Shown piece by piece: positions 16,638-26,257 of a stretch of DNA of 64,000 nt. Position numbers and translations under genes: made by a program. Location: the NCBI RefSeq assembly GCF_902506415.1, contig NZ_LR733275.1, positions 3,687,617 to 3,751,616 on the forward strand. The letters run 5' to 3'. Source of the DNA: Massilia sp. 9I. Lineage in GTDB: Bacteria > Pseudomonadota > Gammaproteobacteria > Burkholderiales > Burkholderiaceae_D. Numbering within the stretch: the stretch's first letter is position 1; every line of letters starts with the position of its first letter. The notes beneath the pieces were generated by a model. That model saw only the letters and a program-made list of their open reading frames with translations. It did no database searches and was not told the origin of the DNA.

Positions 16638-17378
16638 TCAGGCGGTGCCGCCGTTGGCGCGCAGCACCTGGCCATTGATCCAGCCGGATTCCTCGCTGAC
16701 CAGGAAGGACACGATGCGCGCGATGTCGTCCGGCTCGCCCAGGCGTTCGAGCGGCGGCAGCTTGGCGAAGTGCTCGATCTGTTCCTGGGTCTTCCCGGAG
16801 AAGAACAGCTCGGTTGCCACCGGCCCCGGCGCCACCGTGTTGACGCGGATGCGGCGTCCGCGCAGCTCCTTGGCGAACACCCCCGACATCGCTTCCACCG
16901 CCGCCTTGCTGGCGCTGTAGATCGCGTAGCCGGGCAGCTTCATGGCCAGCACGGTGGTCGAGAAGTTGACGATGCGCCCGCCGTCGTTCAGGCGGCGCGC
17001 CGCTTCGCGCAGGGTGTTGAAGGTGCCCTGCACGTTGACGCCGAAGGTCTGGGCGAACAGCTCGTCCGAGGTTTCGGCCAGCGGCATCGTCTTGAGCACG
17101 CCCGCATTGTTGACGAGGACGTCGACCTTGCCCAGTTCGCGTTCGGTCGTGTCGAACAGCGCGCGCACCTCGTCCGCATTGGCGACGTCGGCCTTGACCG
17201 CGATCGCGCTGTGGCCGGTCGCGTGCAGGGTCGCCACCACGCGCTGGGCCTCGCCTTCGTTGCTGGCGTAGTTGACGACCACCTGGTAACCGTCCTCGGC
17301 CAGGCGCTGGGCGAGGGCGGCGCCGATGCCGCGCGAGGCGCCGGTGACGATGGCGACCGGTTTGCGATCCTGGTTCAT
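16638..17378 (-). CDS. SDR-family oxidoreductase
   Basis: 246 aa from the ATG at 17378 behind AGGAGG. Classical short-chain dehydrogenase: TGASRGIG (residues 12-19) for NAD(P) binding, NNAG (90-93), catalytic Tyr154 and Lys158 in YSASK, and the C-terminal GQVLRANGGTA. It is closest in feel to the 3-oxoacyl-ACP-reductase-like group. The product ends 10 bp from the convergent FG-GAP gene. Substrate cannot be inferred. Confidence 0.88.
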   Translation of the reverse strand: MNQDRKPVAIVTGASRGIGAALAQRLAEDGYQVVVNYASNEGEAQRVVATLHATGHSAIAVKADVANADEVRALFDTTERELGKVDVLVNNAGVLKTMPLAETSDELFAQTFGVNVQGTFNTLREAARRLNDGGRIVNFSTTVLAMKLPGYAIYSASKAAVEAMSGVFAKELRGRRIRVNTVAPGPVATELFFSGKTQEQIEHFAKLPPLERLGEPDDIARIVSFLVSEESGWINGQVLRANGGTA

Positions 17379-17497
17379 GCTTCCTCCTGTGTGGTGAGTG
17401 GATGGATGCATGATGAACCATTATCCGAAAAAGATAATTAGCAGCTGGGAAGCAAGATTATTCCGCTTGCTTCAACAATGGCGTGGATGCGAAGGCG

Positions 17498-17962
17498 TCA
17501 GCACAGGCCCGCGGGACCCATCACGCAAGTGGTGGCCACGCGCCGCCGCTCGATGTACTCGGGCCGCGTCACCGTCGCCGGGTCTTCGGAGGGGCAGGAG
17601 CCTCCGCCGTTGCAGGCGAAAGCCTCCAGCTGCACCGTGCGCTTCAGCACCGCGGCGCCGGTGCTGTCTTCGCCTTCCTTGAAGGTGGTGGCCTTGCACA
17701 GCACCGTGACACGGAAACCGCTGTCGGCGACGAAGTCGGTCAGCGTCGTACTGGCAGCGCAATTGCCATTGCGCAGCTGGTAGAAGCCCCATTCGATGCC
17801 GCCGCGAGCAGCCAGGCTGGCGCGCGCGCCCAACAGCGAACTGTTGACCGTGGCCTGCTGGGTGTTCGACAGGCGCAGCAGGGCGACGCAGACCAGGGCC
17901 ACCACGATCAACAGGACCACCGCGGCGATGTAGGCGAAGCCGGACTGGCGCGGGCGCGTCAT
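17498..17962 (-). CDS. mshP: MshP-like pilus assembly protein
   Basis: 154 aa. The N-terminus is short and basic, then a single hydrophobic helix after GFAYIAAVVLLIVVALV; the Glu at position 5 of type IV prepilins is absent, as in MshP/PilX-like proteins. The exported part has Cys residues near the C-terminus. Its ATG overlaps the stop of the mshO-like gene (ATGA). Last gene of the five-gene operon. Role: accessory component of MSHA-type (type IVa-like) pilus assembly. Confidence 0.7.
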   Translation of the reverse strand: MTRPRQSGFAYIAAVVLLIVVALVCVALLRLSNTQQATVNSSLLGARASLAARGGIEWGFYQLRNGNCAASTTLTDFVADSGFRVTVLCKATTFKEGEDSTGAAVLKRTVQLEAFACNGGGSCPSEDPATVTRPEYIERRRVATTCVMGPAGLC

Positions 17963-18804
17963 GGCACGTTGCTCACGTGGGCGCCGAGGGTTAGCGCGCT
18001 CGATTCGCCGCCGTCGGCCAGGGTCAGCTGCAGCTGGACGAAGCCGCTCTGCTGGGTCGCGCCCTGGTTGGGAGAATATGTGAACTCGCACCTGGCCACG
18101 TTCGAGGCCAGCAGCGGCGAGTTGGCCGGGACGGCGCAGCTCTGGACTGCGGCGATGTTGCGGGTGACCCGGTACAGACTGCCCTGGCCCTTGCCGTCCA
18201 CCAGCCCCGCACCGGTACAGACGTAGCTCACCGCCTGCTCGCCGCCCGGCACCACCACAAAGCGGCCGTCCTCGTAGCCGAAAGGGATGCGCGTGGCCGA
18301 GACCTTCAGGCGGTGCACGCCTTTCCAGGCATCGGCGCCGGTATGATCGGTCACTTCGATGATCGTGGAAACGTTGGTCTTGTTGTAGACGTCGCCCGGA
18401 TTCAGGTTACCGATCACGACCAGGTCGTTCGCGGCCGGGCGCGTGGTGAAGGGCGTCATCACGTCGAACTCGGTGGCCGGCTTGTCGTAGTCGAGCGCGG
18501 CCTCGCCGCCTGCCTGGCTGACGTCCGGACCGGCGCGAAAGCGTCCGCCGTCGATGGTCGGCACCAGCTCGAGGCACTGGGCATTCGCCAGCCGCAGCGA
18601 GTTCGGCACCCCGGCGCGCACTTCGGTGACGATGCGGCGCAGCGCCGTATCCGCCTGGTCGGTCAGCGCGGCGCGCTTGCCTACCGCAAGGTAGCCTTGA
18701 ATCGTCGGCCGCAGCTGCATCGCGAAGATCGCGCCGATGGCGCCGATCAGCACGATCACGATCACCAGCTCGACTAGGGTGACACCGCGCTGCCGGCCTA
18801 CCAT
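17959..18804 (-). CDS. mshO: MshO-like prepilin
   Basis: 281 aa; the ATG at 18804 has GGAGG 8 nt upstream and is preferred to one five codons earlier. Type III prepilin signal: [21 protein letters not shown], cleaved after Gly, with Glu5. The long globular part fits the PulJ/MshO class of minor pilins. Its start overlaps the end of the mshD-like gene by 7 bp and its end overlaps mshP. Confidence 0.78.
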   Translation of the reverse strand: MVGRQRGVTLVELVIVIVLIGAIGAIFAMQLRPTIQGYLAVGKRAALTDQADTALRRIVTEVRAGVPNSLRLANAQCLELVPTIDGGRFRAGPDVSQAGGEAALDYDKPATEFDVMTPFTTRPAANDLVVIGNLNPGDVYNKTNVSTIIEVTDHTGADAWKGVHRLKVSATRIPFGYEDGRFVVVPGGEQAVSYVCTGAGLVDGKGQGSLYRVTRNIAAVQSCAVPANSPLLASNVARCEFTYSPNQGATQQSGFVQLQLTLADGGESSALTLGAHVSNVP

Positions 18805-19271
18805 GGCTTGGTCCTCCATCCGTTGAGCGTCAGCTGCTCGGCGCCGTGGGTGACGGTCACCGTAACGCGCAGGGCGTCGGCCGCGGCAATGCCGCCGATT
18901 GCCACGTTGTTGACGCGCACGCTGACATTGTAGGTTCCGAGGCCGTCGATCACGTCGCCGTCCAGGTTGCGGATGCCGGTGCTGGTGTAGCCGGGCAGGG
19001 CATCGTCCGTGGTGTCGTAGTCGCGCACGTCGTTGAACTGGGCGCGGGTCGGCGCCGCCACCTCGTTGTCGGCGGCGTTGAAGGGCTTGAGCAGGACTTC
19101 CTCCATCATGCTCTCGCCGATGGCCAGCATCTGCTGGGTGACCACGGGATCGGCACTGGCGCGGTTGGCGCGCGTGAAGGCCGCCACCAGGCCACCCAGC
19201 GCGGCGCTGATGATGACGATCGCGATCACCAGCTCCACTAGGGTGACCCCGGCCATGCGCCTACTGGACAT
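18798..19271 (-). CDS. mshD: MshD-like prepilin
   Basis: 157 aa. Prepilin signal [20 protein letters not shown] with Glu5, then a helix and a segment [14 protein letters not shown] that is characteristic of MshD/PilV-like minor pilins. Overlaps the upstream mshC-like gene by 11 bp and the downstream mshO-like gene by 7 bp. Expected to be part of the pilus tip or initiation complex. Confidence 0.78.
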   Translation of the reverse strand: MSSRRMAGVTLVELVIAIVIISAALGGLVAAFTRANRASADPVVTQQMLAIGESMMEEVLLKPFNAADNEVAAPTRAQFNDVRDYDTTDDALPGYTSTGIRNLDGDVIDGLGTYNVSVRVNNVAIGGIAAADALRVTVTVTHGAEQLTLNGWRTKPW

Positions 19272-19728
19272 AGCCGGTGCTCCCTTCGAACACGATCGTC
19301 CGGCGCGGGTTGTTGTCCAGGCTGATCACCACGCTGCCGCGCATCGCGTTGCGGCCCGCGATATCGCTCGTAATCAGGCCGTTCGGCTGGAAGTACATGG
19401 TGTGGGCCGATGCCGCCACGCCGCCGGCGCTGGTGCTGTAATTGTCGCCGAGGGCGAGGCTGCAGGCGCCTTCGTTCGCCTTGGTCGCCTGGCGCAGGGT
19501 GACCGCGGTCGCCGCCACGCTCACGCACACCAGGCGGCGGTGCGCGACGGCGGTCTTCTGCGCGGTGCGCAGCGCGCTCACGACTTCGTCGCCGAAGGTG
19601 GCGGCGGCGAAGCTGTTGTCGCCCATGAGCCTGGGCACGCCGATGGCGGCCAGCACGCCGATCAAGACCATGACCATGATCAGCTCGACCATCGTGAAGC
19701 CGCGCGCATGCCGGGGAAAGTGCGTCAA
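19261..19728 (-). CDS. mshC: MshC/GspH-like prepilin, TTG start
   Basis: 155 aa. The prepilin signal [20 protein letters not shown] begins only 9 residues after a TTG codon at 19728; this TTG overlaps the TGA of the mshQ-like gene (TTGA), the same coupling seen elsewhere in the operon, so TTG is taken as start. The globular domain is GspH/FimT-like ([35 protein letters not shown]). Minor pseudopilin-like component of the MSHA machinery. Confidence 0.75.
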   Translation of the reverse strand: MTHFPRHARGFTMVELIMVMVLIGVLAAIGVPRLMGDNSFAAATFGDEVVSALRTAQKTAVAHRRLVCVSVAATAVTLRQATKANEGACSLALGDNYSTSAGGVAASAHTMYFQPNGLITSDIAGRNAMRGSVVISLDNNPRRTIVFEGSTGYVQ

Positions 19729-22616
19729 TTGAACACCTCGCGCACGTGGATGATGCGGCGGTTTTCCGGCGTGTAGACCCCGAAGGTGGCGCGTCCCGAG
19801 GGATCGCGCGCCATGGTGCCGCCGCAGCCGGTGACGACAGGGCGCAGCCACGGCTTGTTGGCGGCGTTGGTGGCCAGGCCGGTGCCGACGGTGTTGCCGA
19901 TGCAGGTATTGTCTTGCAAGAAGCTGCCGAGGTTGACCGCGATCTCGACCGGACCGGGGCCACCCGCGCTCACGCTCAGGTTGAAGGCGGCCGCGCCGTT
20001 CACCAGCATCAAGGGGTCGGCAAAGGTGGCGGAGACCGCCATGCCGGAGACGGTCGGCTTGAGCGCGAATGCACCGCGCGGGATGGTGGTGAAGCCGTCG
20101 TCGCCATTGAGCAACCAGCTCTTGCCGGTCCAGTACTCGGCGGTGACGGGAATCGACAGGTTCGCCTTCAGGCCGCCGAAGCGGCTGCCGATGCGCAGGC
20201 GGCCGGTGCGGATCTGGGGAATGGCCGCTTCGGCGCCGGCGGGGGCCGAGGACACGACATCCGTGCCGGCAGGCTTTCCGTTGCTGGCACGCAGGCGGAC
20301 CTGGGTGGGAGCGTTCGGCCACGTGTTAAAGGTGTACTTTGGCTTGACCGGAGTAGCACTGGACGTAACGCCGTTCTCGAACTGCGCCGCGGTAATGGCC
20401 GCATCGGCCAGCACGCCGGGCGCGGTGGCGAATGCGACGCCATCCTTGTCCACTGCTGTGAGGGTAAGGGCTTCGCTAAGCGCCAGGCTGTTCGTGTAGT
20501 TGAGCGTGACCGCGCCAGCCTTGTTCATCGCGCTTACCCTGAGCGGGAAAGGCTCGCCCGAGTAGTAGAAGCCTCGGGTATCCGCCAGCTCGACTTTGAA
20601 GTAGGCCGGGATGAAGGGGCCGACCTTGCCGCTGCAGCTTCCGGCAGCGGCAGTGTTTGTCGTGTTTGCGACTTTGAGGCCGGAGCCGAGAAAGTCGGTC
20701 AGACTGACCTTCAGGTCGATATGGCCGACGTCAGACCAAGTGGCTTTCAGCGCGGCGACGCCGTCGGTAAAAGCTGGCGAGGCCGGCGCAACGGTCCCCA
20801 GACTACCGCCCTGCTTGTGGCAGTCGACACCGAGTGCGACGGCATGATTGACCCCGCTCGCACTGTTCAGGTCTGCGGTGTCGAAATTCGGCGTGGTCGC
20901 GCCGGCAACGTTGCGCGCGGTGAGCTTGAGATCGAATTCAGCGCCGGCGCGGATAGTGCCGGTGGCCGGCTCGATCAGGAAGGAAGCGGGCGCGGTAACT
21001 ATCTTGCCTTCGCCTTTGGCCACGCCCTTCTGGTTGTCGAGCAGCGCATTCAGGGTCACCTCGCCGGCGTCGGCGTACTTGACAGGCAACTGCGCGATGC
21101 CATTCATGTTGAACGAGGTGCTGATAGTCTTTGCTGCGGCGGTGGCGCCCGATGCGGCACACGACAGCGACTGGCCGCCCAGCGCCACCGGCAGCGTTCC
21201 GGTCTTCGGCTTGCTGTAGTTGCAGCTGTACTGAACGTCGTGGGCCACGCCCTGGAATGCGGCGATGCATGCGGTGTTGTCGTCGTTCGCCTTCACCGCC
21301 GCCACCATGGCGAGGATGTTGTCCGTGGCTGCCGGATGTGGAGAAACGGTCAGCTTGAGTTTGGCGCCGCCGGAAAAGTTCATCACGCAGCTGTTGCTGT
21401 TGTTGTCCGAGCGGTAGCAGGCCAGGCCGGTGTCGGGGGCTAGGGTCAACTCACTCAGGCCGAACGTTACCGCGCCCGCTGCGATGCGTGTCGCATTGAC
21501 TACTACCGAGCCGGCGTTCTCGGCAATCGTGAACGCATCGCCGGTGCCGGTCAGTCTGCCCGAGACCGTCCCAGCGAAATGGGGCGCGGTGCAGGTCGCG
21601 TTGGCGCACGCGGTAACGGTGATCTTCTCCGGCAGGCAGGTGTCGCCCTGGCCGTCATGGGTGATCAGGAAATGGTGCGGCGTCTTGGGCGACGGGGCTT
21701 CACAGGTCGGTCCGTTGGTCTTGTTGACCGCGTAGCCGCTGTTGTTGGTCACGCAGTCACACTTGTTCTTGGCCGTGCCGTTCTTGCAGTAGATGATGCC
21801 GGAGACCCGGCCATGATATTCGAGCCGCGCCGTGTTCACGTAGGCCGAGCCGTCGATCAGGGCCTCGGACGATTCGAGGACCAGGCTGCCGGTATCGACG
21901 GTGCCGGTCACCGTGCTGCCGGAGGCCAGGCTGAACGACGTGGTGGCGGTGACGTTGCCGGTGATCTTCACGGGGGCCGAGGTGGTGATGATGGTGCCGC
22001 TGATGTCGCCCTTGATGGTGGCGTAGGAGCCGATGGCGATCGAGGTCTTGGACGTCAGGTTGCCGTTGATCGTGATCGCATCCGTCCCCAGGCTCATGTC
22101 GTTGGCCGTGATGTCGGCCGACAGCGACTGCTTCAGGTCGCCCATCGAGAACTTGCCGCCGACGTCGATGAAGCTGCCGTCCGCGACCTTCAGGTTGGGT
22201 GGATTGATGCCCTTGATGTCGAGGTTGCCCGTCACGACGAGCCTGGAGCCGGCCTGCATCGTCAGGCCCTGGTTGTAGGTGACGGTAACGCTGGTAGTGA
22301 CCTTCAGGGTGTAGCCGGAGCCGATGACCACCGCATCGTCCCAGTCCAGGTAGGCCGGGTAAGGACAGGTATAGACCTTGTTCGACAGGGTGCAGGTGTC
22401 GACCGCGCCGCCGGCGAAGGTGTACACCGTGGCCTGCGCCATGCCGCTTCCCAGCAGTGTCGTCAGGAAGAAGGCGAACGCCGGCAGCCAGCGCGCCAAT
22501 GCGCGGCGGCGGCGCAAGGCGCCGCCCGCGAACAGAAGGGCGAAGAAGGACGGAAAGGACACGGCTCGGCCTGCGTCAAAGCATCGATGTCCCGAAGTGT
22601 GCATCAGATACAGCAT
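19725..22616 (-). CDS. mshQ: MshQ-like large exported protein (DUF6701)
   Basis: 963 aa. A positively charged stretch ([10 protein letters not shown]) and a hydrophobic segment ending GMAQA form the export signal at about residue 35-62, unusually far from the first ATG, so the true start may be further in. Residues ~65-300 are repetitive, Thr/Ser/Gly-rich beta-helix-like; the middle has many Cys pairs; the C-terminal ~400 residues match the DUF6701 region of MshQ ([55 protein letters not shown]). It precedes the minor pilins here, whereas MshQ usually ends the cluster. Confidence 0.78.
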   Translation of the reverse strand: MLYLMHTSGHRCFDAGRAVSFPSFFALLFAGGALRRRRALARWLPAFAFFLTTLLGSGMAQATVYTFAGGAVDTCTLSNKVYTCPYPAYLDWDDAVVIGSGYTLKVTTSVTVTYNQGLTMQAGSRLVVTGNLDIKGINPPNLKVADGSFIDVGGKFSMGDLKQSLSADITANDMSLGTDAITINGNLTSKTSIAIGSYATIKGDISGTIITTSAPVKITGNVTATTSFSLASGSTVTGTVDTGSLVLESSEALIDGSAYVNTARLEYHGRVSGIIYCKNGTAKNKCDCVTNNSGYAVNKTNGPTCEAPSPKTPHHFLITHDGQGDTCLPEKITVTACANATCTAPHFAGTVSGRLTGTGDAFTIAENAGSVVVNATRIAAGAVTFGLSELTLAPDTGLACYRSDNNSNSCVMNFSGGAKLKLTVSPHPAATDNILAMVAAVKANDDNTACIAAFQGVAHDVQYSCNYSKPKTGTLPVALGGQSLSCAASGATAAAKTISTSFNMNGIAQLPVKYADAGEVTLNALLDNQKGVAKGEGKIVTAPASFLIEPATGTIRAGAEFDLKLTARNVAGATTPNFDTADLNSASGVNHAVALGVDCHKQGGSLGTVAPASPAFTDGVAALKATWSDVGHIDLKVSLTDFLGSGLKVANTTNTAAAGSCSGKVGPFIPAYFKVELADTRGFYYSGEPFPLRVSAMNKAGAVTLNYTNSLALSEALTLTAVDKDGVAFATAPGVLADAAITAAQFENGVTSSATPVKPKYTFNTWPNAPTQVRLRASNGKPAGTDVVSSAPAGAEAAIPQIRTGRLRIGSRFGGLKANLSIPVTAEYWTGKSWLLNGDDGFTTIPRGAFALKPTVSGMAVSATFADPLMLVNGAAAFNLSVSAGGPGPVEIAVNLGSFLQDNTCIGNTVGTGLATNAANKPWLRPVVTGCGGTMARDPSGRATFGVYTPENRRIIHVREVFN

Positions 22617-22682
22617 TGCAACAATGAATTTTTCACTGTAGCAATACTTTTATATGCACCAATGCAACAGTCTCGCGCTACC

Positions 22683-24362
22683 TCAGGCTGCGATCGCCGT
22701 CTCTTCCGTGCCGGCAATCGCCAGGTGGCGGTTCACCGCCGACAGCACCGCGCGGAACGAGGCCGTCACGATATTGCTGTCGATGCCGACCCCGAACAGG
22801 GTCTGGCCGCTGCCCACGCGCAGTTCGACGTAGCAGGCGGCGCGCGCGTCGGCGCCGCGGCCGATCGCATGCTCGTGGTAGTCCATCACGCGCACGTCCA
22901 GGCCGAGCGCGTTCACGAAGGCGTCGATCGGGCCGTTGCCGCGCCCCTCGAAGGCCTGCGGCGCGTGGTGGCGCGCCAGGTTCAGGGAAATCTGCACGCC
23001 CTGCGCGCTGTCTTCCACCATGCGGTGCGATACGTAATCGTAAGGCGTGCCTTGTTCCAGGTATTCGCGCGAGAACAGCGCGTGGATGTCGGCGGCGGCG
23101 ACTTCGCGGCCGGTGGCGTCGGCCATGCGCTGCACCGCGCGTGAGAACTCGATCTGCAGGCGGCGCGGCAGCTCCAGGCCATACTCCTGCTGCAGCAGGT
23201 AGGCCATGCCGCCCTTGCCTGACTGGCTGTTGACGCGGATGACGGCGTCGTAGCTGCGTCCCAGGTCGGCCGGGTCGATCGGCAGGTAGGGCACTTCCCA
23301 GATCGCATCAGGTTTCTGCACCGCGAAGCCCTTCTTGATGGCGTCCTGGTGCGAGCCGGAGAAGGCAGTGAACACCAGGTCGCCCGCATACGGATGGCGC
23401 GGGTGCACCGGCAGCTGGTTGCATTCCTCCACCAGCTGGCGCACCGCGTCGATGTCCGAGAAGTCCAGGCCCGGGTCGATGCCCTGGGTGTAGAGGTTCA
23501 TGGCGAGCGTCACCAGGTCGACGTTGCCGGTGCGTTCGCCATTGCCGAACAGGCAGCCCTCGACGCGGTCGGCGCCGGCCATCACCGCCAGCTCGGCCGC
23601 CGCCACCGCAGTGCCGCGGTCGTTGTGCGGGTGCACGCTGATGACGAGGGCTTCGCGCCGCTCGAGGTGGCGGCACATCCACTCGATCTGGTCGGCGTAG
23701 ACGTTGGGCGTGCTGGCTTCCACGGTGGACGGCAGGTTGACGATCATCTTGTTCTCGATGGTCGGCTGCCACACGCTGCTGACGGCATCCACGATCTGCT
23801 TCGAGAAATCGAGCTCGGTGGTGGAGAAGGATTCGGGCGAGTATTCCAGGCCCCAGCGGGTCTGCGGATGGCCTGCTACCAGCTCCTTGATCAGCCGGGT
23901 GCCCTTGACGGCGATCTGCACGATCTCCTCGCGTTCCATGCCGAACACCACCCGGCGGAACACCGGCGCCACCGAGTTGTAGACGTGGACGATGGCCTGC
24001 TTCGCCCCGGCGGCAGCTTCCACCGTACGGCGGATCAGTTCGTCGCGCGCCTGGGTCAGCACGATGATGGTGACGTCGTCCGGAATGCGGTTCTCTTCTA
24101 CCAGCATGCGCACGAAGTCGAAGTCGGTCTGCGAAGCCGAAGGGAAGCCGACCTCGATCTCCTTGATGCCGATCTTCACCAGCATCTCGAAGAAGCGCAG
24201 CTTCTTCTCCGGGCTCATCGGCTCGATCAGGGCCTGGTTACCGTCGCGCAGGTCGGTGCTCATCCAGATCGGCGGGCGGGTAATGCTGCGGCTCGGCCAC
24301 TGGCGGTCAGCCAGCTGGACGGCAGGGAAAGGACGGTATTTGGCGGCGGGATTCTTCAACAT
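22683..24362 (-). CDS. leuA: 2-isopropylmalate synthase
   Basis: 559 aa. Catalyses condensation of acetyl-CoA with 2-oxoisovalerate, the first step of leucine biosynthesis. HMGL-like TIM barrel: [11 protein letters not shown] near residues 35-45, metal-binding HPHNDRGTA, and the C-terminal LeuA allosteric domain (residues ~430-550) that binds leucine for feedback inhibition. The [13 protein letters not shown] start and ~560-aa length mark the long ('yeast-type') LeuA subfamily. AGGAGC precedes the ATG by 7 nt. Two short leader ORFs lie in the ~340-nt transcript leader, so leucine-dependent control by translation of the leader is likely. Confidence 0.95.
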   Translation of the reverse strand: MLKNPAAKYRPFPAVQLADRQWPSRSITRPPIWMSTDLRDGNQALIEPMSPEKKLRFFEMLVKIGIKEIEVGFPSASQTDFDFVRMLVEENRIPDDVTIIVLTQARDELIRRTVEAAAGAKQAIVHVYNSVAPVFRRVVFGMEREEIVQIAVKGTRLIKELVAGHPQTRWGLEYSPESFSTTELDFSKQIVDAVSSVWQPTIENKMIVNLPSTVEASTPNVYADQIEWMCRHLERREALVISVHPHNDRGTAVAAAELAVMAGADRVEGCLFGNGERTGNVDLVTLAMNLYTQGIDPGLDFSDIDAVRQLVEECNQLPVHPRHPYAGDLVFTAFSGSHQDAIKKGFAVQKPDAIWEVPYLPIDPADLGRSYDAVIRVNSQSGKGGMAYLLQQEYGLELPRRLQIEFSRAVQRMADATGREVAAADIHALFSREYLEQGTPYDYVSHRMVEDSAQGVQISLNLARHHAPQAFEGRGNGPIDAFVNALGLDVRVMDYHEHAIGRGADARAACYVELRVGSGQTLFGVGIDSNIVTASFRAVLSAVNRHLAIAGTEETAIAA

Positions 24363-24444
24363 TTCGTTTGCTCCTGATTGCGTGACACGACGGGCCCTGT
24401 GGGGGCGGTGGTGTGGCGGCAGGCTGCCGGGCGGGCCACGAACG

Positions 24445-24561
24445 CTAGGCCCGGCAACCGGTCGGTAGCTTTAGCAGCAGACGAAACTGGGCGCGCGAAG
24501 CTTCCGGCAGGGTAGCGCCGGTGGTGGAGAACGACTGGGAGTGGAACGGAATCTTGGACAT
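24445..24561 (-). CDS. second small leader ORF upstream of leuA
   Basis: 38 codons, [15 protein letters not shown]...[14 protein letters not shown], with AAGGA upstream of the ATG. Near its end it carries codons CTG CTG CTA AAG CTA, a run of Leu around a single Lys. Its last codons lie in the 5' arm of a possible hairpin (TGCCGGGC ... GCCCGGCA). It ends 82 nt before the leuA start. Whether it is translated is inferred only from its start site and Leu run. Confidence 0.45.
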   Translation of the reverse strand: MSKIPFHSQSFSTTGATLPEASRAQFRLLLKLPTGCRA

Positions 24562-24620
24562 CGGTGCAACTTTCCTTGACTGCTTGGGGACCGGCGGAGA
24601 GCCGGGACGTACGGCGTGGA

Positions 24621-24701
24621 TTACGCGCGTAGTAGCAGGGCAGCCAGCGCTAGCGCGCCGGCGGCAGGTAGGGAAGTCGACAGATGCAGGTGGAAAGACA
24701 T
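24621..24701 (-). CDS. leuA leader peptide (leuL-like), Leu-rich
   Basis: 26 codons encoding a peptide with 8 Leu (MSFHLHLSTSLP...LALAALLLRA). Four of the Leu codons are CTA, rarely used in this GC-rich genome. The ORF begins only about 8 nt downstream of a -10 element, so its mRNA would be nearly leaderless. Composition, position and rare codons are those of an attenuation leader sensing charged tRNA-Leu. No clear intrinsic terminator with a T-run was found before leuA, so the mechanism (attenuation, Rho, or translational coupling) is open. Confidence 0.65.
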   Translation of the reverse strand: MSFHLHLSTSLPAAGALALAALLLRA

Positions 24702-24709
24702 GCGATCCA

Positions 24710-24738
24710 CTCTAAAAGAAGAGCGGATGGCGTGTCAA
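24710..24738 (-). promoter_or_regulatory. leuA leader promoter
   Basis: Minus strand: perfect -35 TTGACA (24738-24733) and -10 TTAGAG or TTTAGA (about 24716-24710) at 16-17 bp spacing, directly in front of the leader ORF at 24701. Confidence 0.65.
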
Positions 24739-24764
24739 GCAAATATTTGTGCGGTGCGGAATAC

Positions 24765-25553
24765 TTACAGGCGCTCCAGCAGCGCCGGCAGCTCCTTGAT
24801 GAAGGCGTCGCGCACGCGCAGGCCGGCGCGGGCGCCGTTCTCACGTTTGGCATCCTGCACCAGGCGCACGAACACCACCGTGCGCTTGCCGTTGGTGGTC
24901 CAGCCCACCAGCCAGCCATGCGGCTGCATGCCCGGCTCCGAGCCGGTGCCGGTCTTGGCGTACAGGTCCCAGCCGTTGCGCAGCATCGGGTAGCGCATGA
25001 TCGACGCGGTCATGTCGACCGCCTTGCGCGACACCGGCAGGGTGCGGGTGACCAGCTTACGCAGGAACACGGCCTGCTCGTCCGGCGAGATCTTCAATGA
25101 GCTGCTCAGCCAGGCCTGGCTCAGGCCGTCCGCCTTGCCCGGGTTGCCGGAGGCGTCGCGGTTGCCGTAGTCGAAGCGGTCGATGTACGACTGGAAGCGC
25201 TCGGCGCCCAGGCGCGTGATGAGCTGCTGCGAATACCAGACCACGGACAGCTTCATCCACGCGGCCGGATCGGTCGCGGTGCGCCATTCCGGCAGCCAGT
25301 CGACGTAGCCAGCGCGAAAAGGCAGCAGCGGGTTTTGCTCGTCCACCAGGATGCCGCTGTCGTAGCCCATCAGGCTGATCGCCACCTTGAAAGTCGAGGC
25401 CGGAGACACGCGCTGCTCGCACTGGCCGTCGCGCACCAGCGTCTTGCCAGTGTCGGCGTCCACCAGCAGGGTGCAGCGGATCGCGCCCTGGCCTGCAGCG
25501 GGAAGCGCCGCGCCAGCTAGCAGCGCCAGCGCCATCAGGGATTTCAAGTGCAT
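24765..25553 (-). CDS. class D (OXA-type) beta-lactamase
   Basis: 262 aa from ATG at 25553 behind GGAGG. Signal peptide to about residue 21. All class D motifs are present: STFK (Ser53-Lys56; the Lys is normally carboxylated), SVV (103-105), YGN (129-131), W in SQAWLSSSLKIS, and KTGTG (200-204). It hydrolyses beta-lactams in the periplasm. It lies between the leuA leader promoter and infA, with no mobile-element traces, so it looks like a resident chromosomal enzyme. Substrate range cannot be predicted. Confidence 0.9.
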   Translation of the reverse strand: MHLKSLMALALLAGAALPAAGQGAIRCTLLVDADTGKTLVRDGQCEQRVSPASTFKVAISLMGYDSGILVDEQNPLLPFRAGYVDWLPEWRTATDPAAWMKLSVVWYSQQLITRLGAERFQSYIDRFDYGNRDASGNPGKADGLSQAWLSSSLKISPDEQAVFLRKLVTRTLPVSRKAVDMTASIMRYPMLRNGWDLYAKTGTGSEPGMQPHGWLVGWTTNGKRTVVFVRLVQDAKRENGARAGLRVRDAFIKELPALLERL

Positions 25554-25907
25554 CGAGCCTCCATCAAAAGATGCAGTATAGCAATTTTGCAACATTCGGC
25601 GCGCCGGCCAAACCGGGCCCTTTCTGCAGGGAAGCACCATAAGTGATATACTGGCGGTCTGTCGTCGAAGCAGCGCTTCCGACTTCCTCCCGGCCCCGCA
25701 GTTGAACGCACACCGCGCCGCCGCCCAAGCCTCCGCCACCGTCCTGCACCGCAGCGGTCCGCGCGCTTCCTTCTCTCCACCCTGGCCACGGTCAGGCCAG
25801 CACGAGCACCACTACCCACGCCGCCATGCTTTTCCGGGCGGTGCGACCGACGATTCAGCGACCCGCGCGCCGTGCGGGCCGTCATCCACGCATTAGGAGA
25901 ATTAGCA
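25554..25907 (+). promoter_or_regulatory. promoter and long leader of infA
   Basis: 354 bp between divergent genes. An extended -10, TGATATACT, lies at 25644-25652 on the plus strand, which would start the infA mRNA near 25660 and give a ~250-nt leader. The leader is GC-rich and without a convincing ORF; long leaders are typical of cold-shock-controlled genes, but this is inference. Confidence 0.45.
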
Positions 25908-26171
25908 ATGGCCAAAGAAGAACTGATCGAAATGAACGGACTCGTGTCCGAAATCCTGCCTGAGATGCGTTTCCGCGTTAACCTCGAAAACGGTCACCAG
26001 CTGATCGCCTACACCTCGGGCCGCATGAAGAAGAACCACATCCGCATCATCGCGGGCGACCGCGTCACCCTCGAGATGTCGCCGTACGACCTGAACAAGG
26101 GCCGTATCACCTTCCGCCACATCGAGAACCGCGGTCCTTCGGGTCCGCGTCCGGCTCCGCGCCGCCGCTGA
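25908..26171 (+). CDS. infA: translation initiation factor IF-1 (long paralogue)
   Basis: 87 aa, ATG behind TAGGAGA. S1-type OB fold: [66 protein letters not shown], plus a basic Pro/Arg tail. IF-1 binds the 30S A site during initiation. Betaproteobacteria often have a 72-aa IF-1 in the ribosomal protein cluster and a second ~87-aa copy elsewhere; length and location indicate this is the second one. Confidence 0.93.
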   Translation: MAKEELIEMNGLVSEILPEMRFRVNLENGHQLIAYTSGRMKKNHIRIIAGDRVTLEMSPYDLNKGRITFRHIENRGPSGPRPAPRRR

Positions 26172-26257
26172 TCCAGCTCAGCCTGCGCAATGCAGGCGCG
26201 CGCTTCCTGCAATGGAAGCGCGCATAATGGCTCCCTCATCCGACATGGGAGCAAGCG

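Noticed and set aside
19746-21443. 565-codon open frame on the plus strand
   Set aside because: Antisense of the mshQ-like gene; Gly/Arg/Ala-rich without recognisable motifs.
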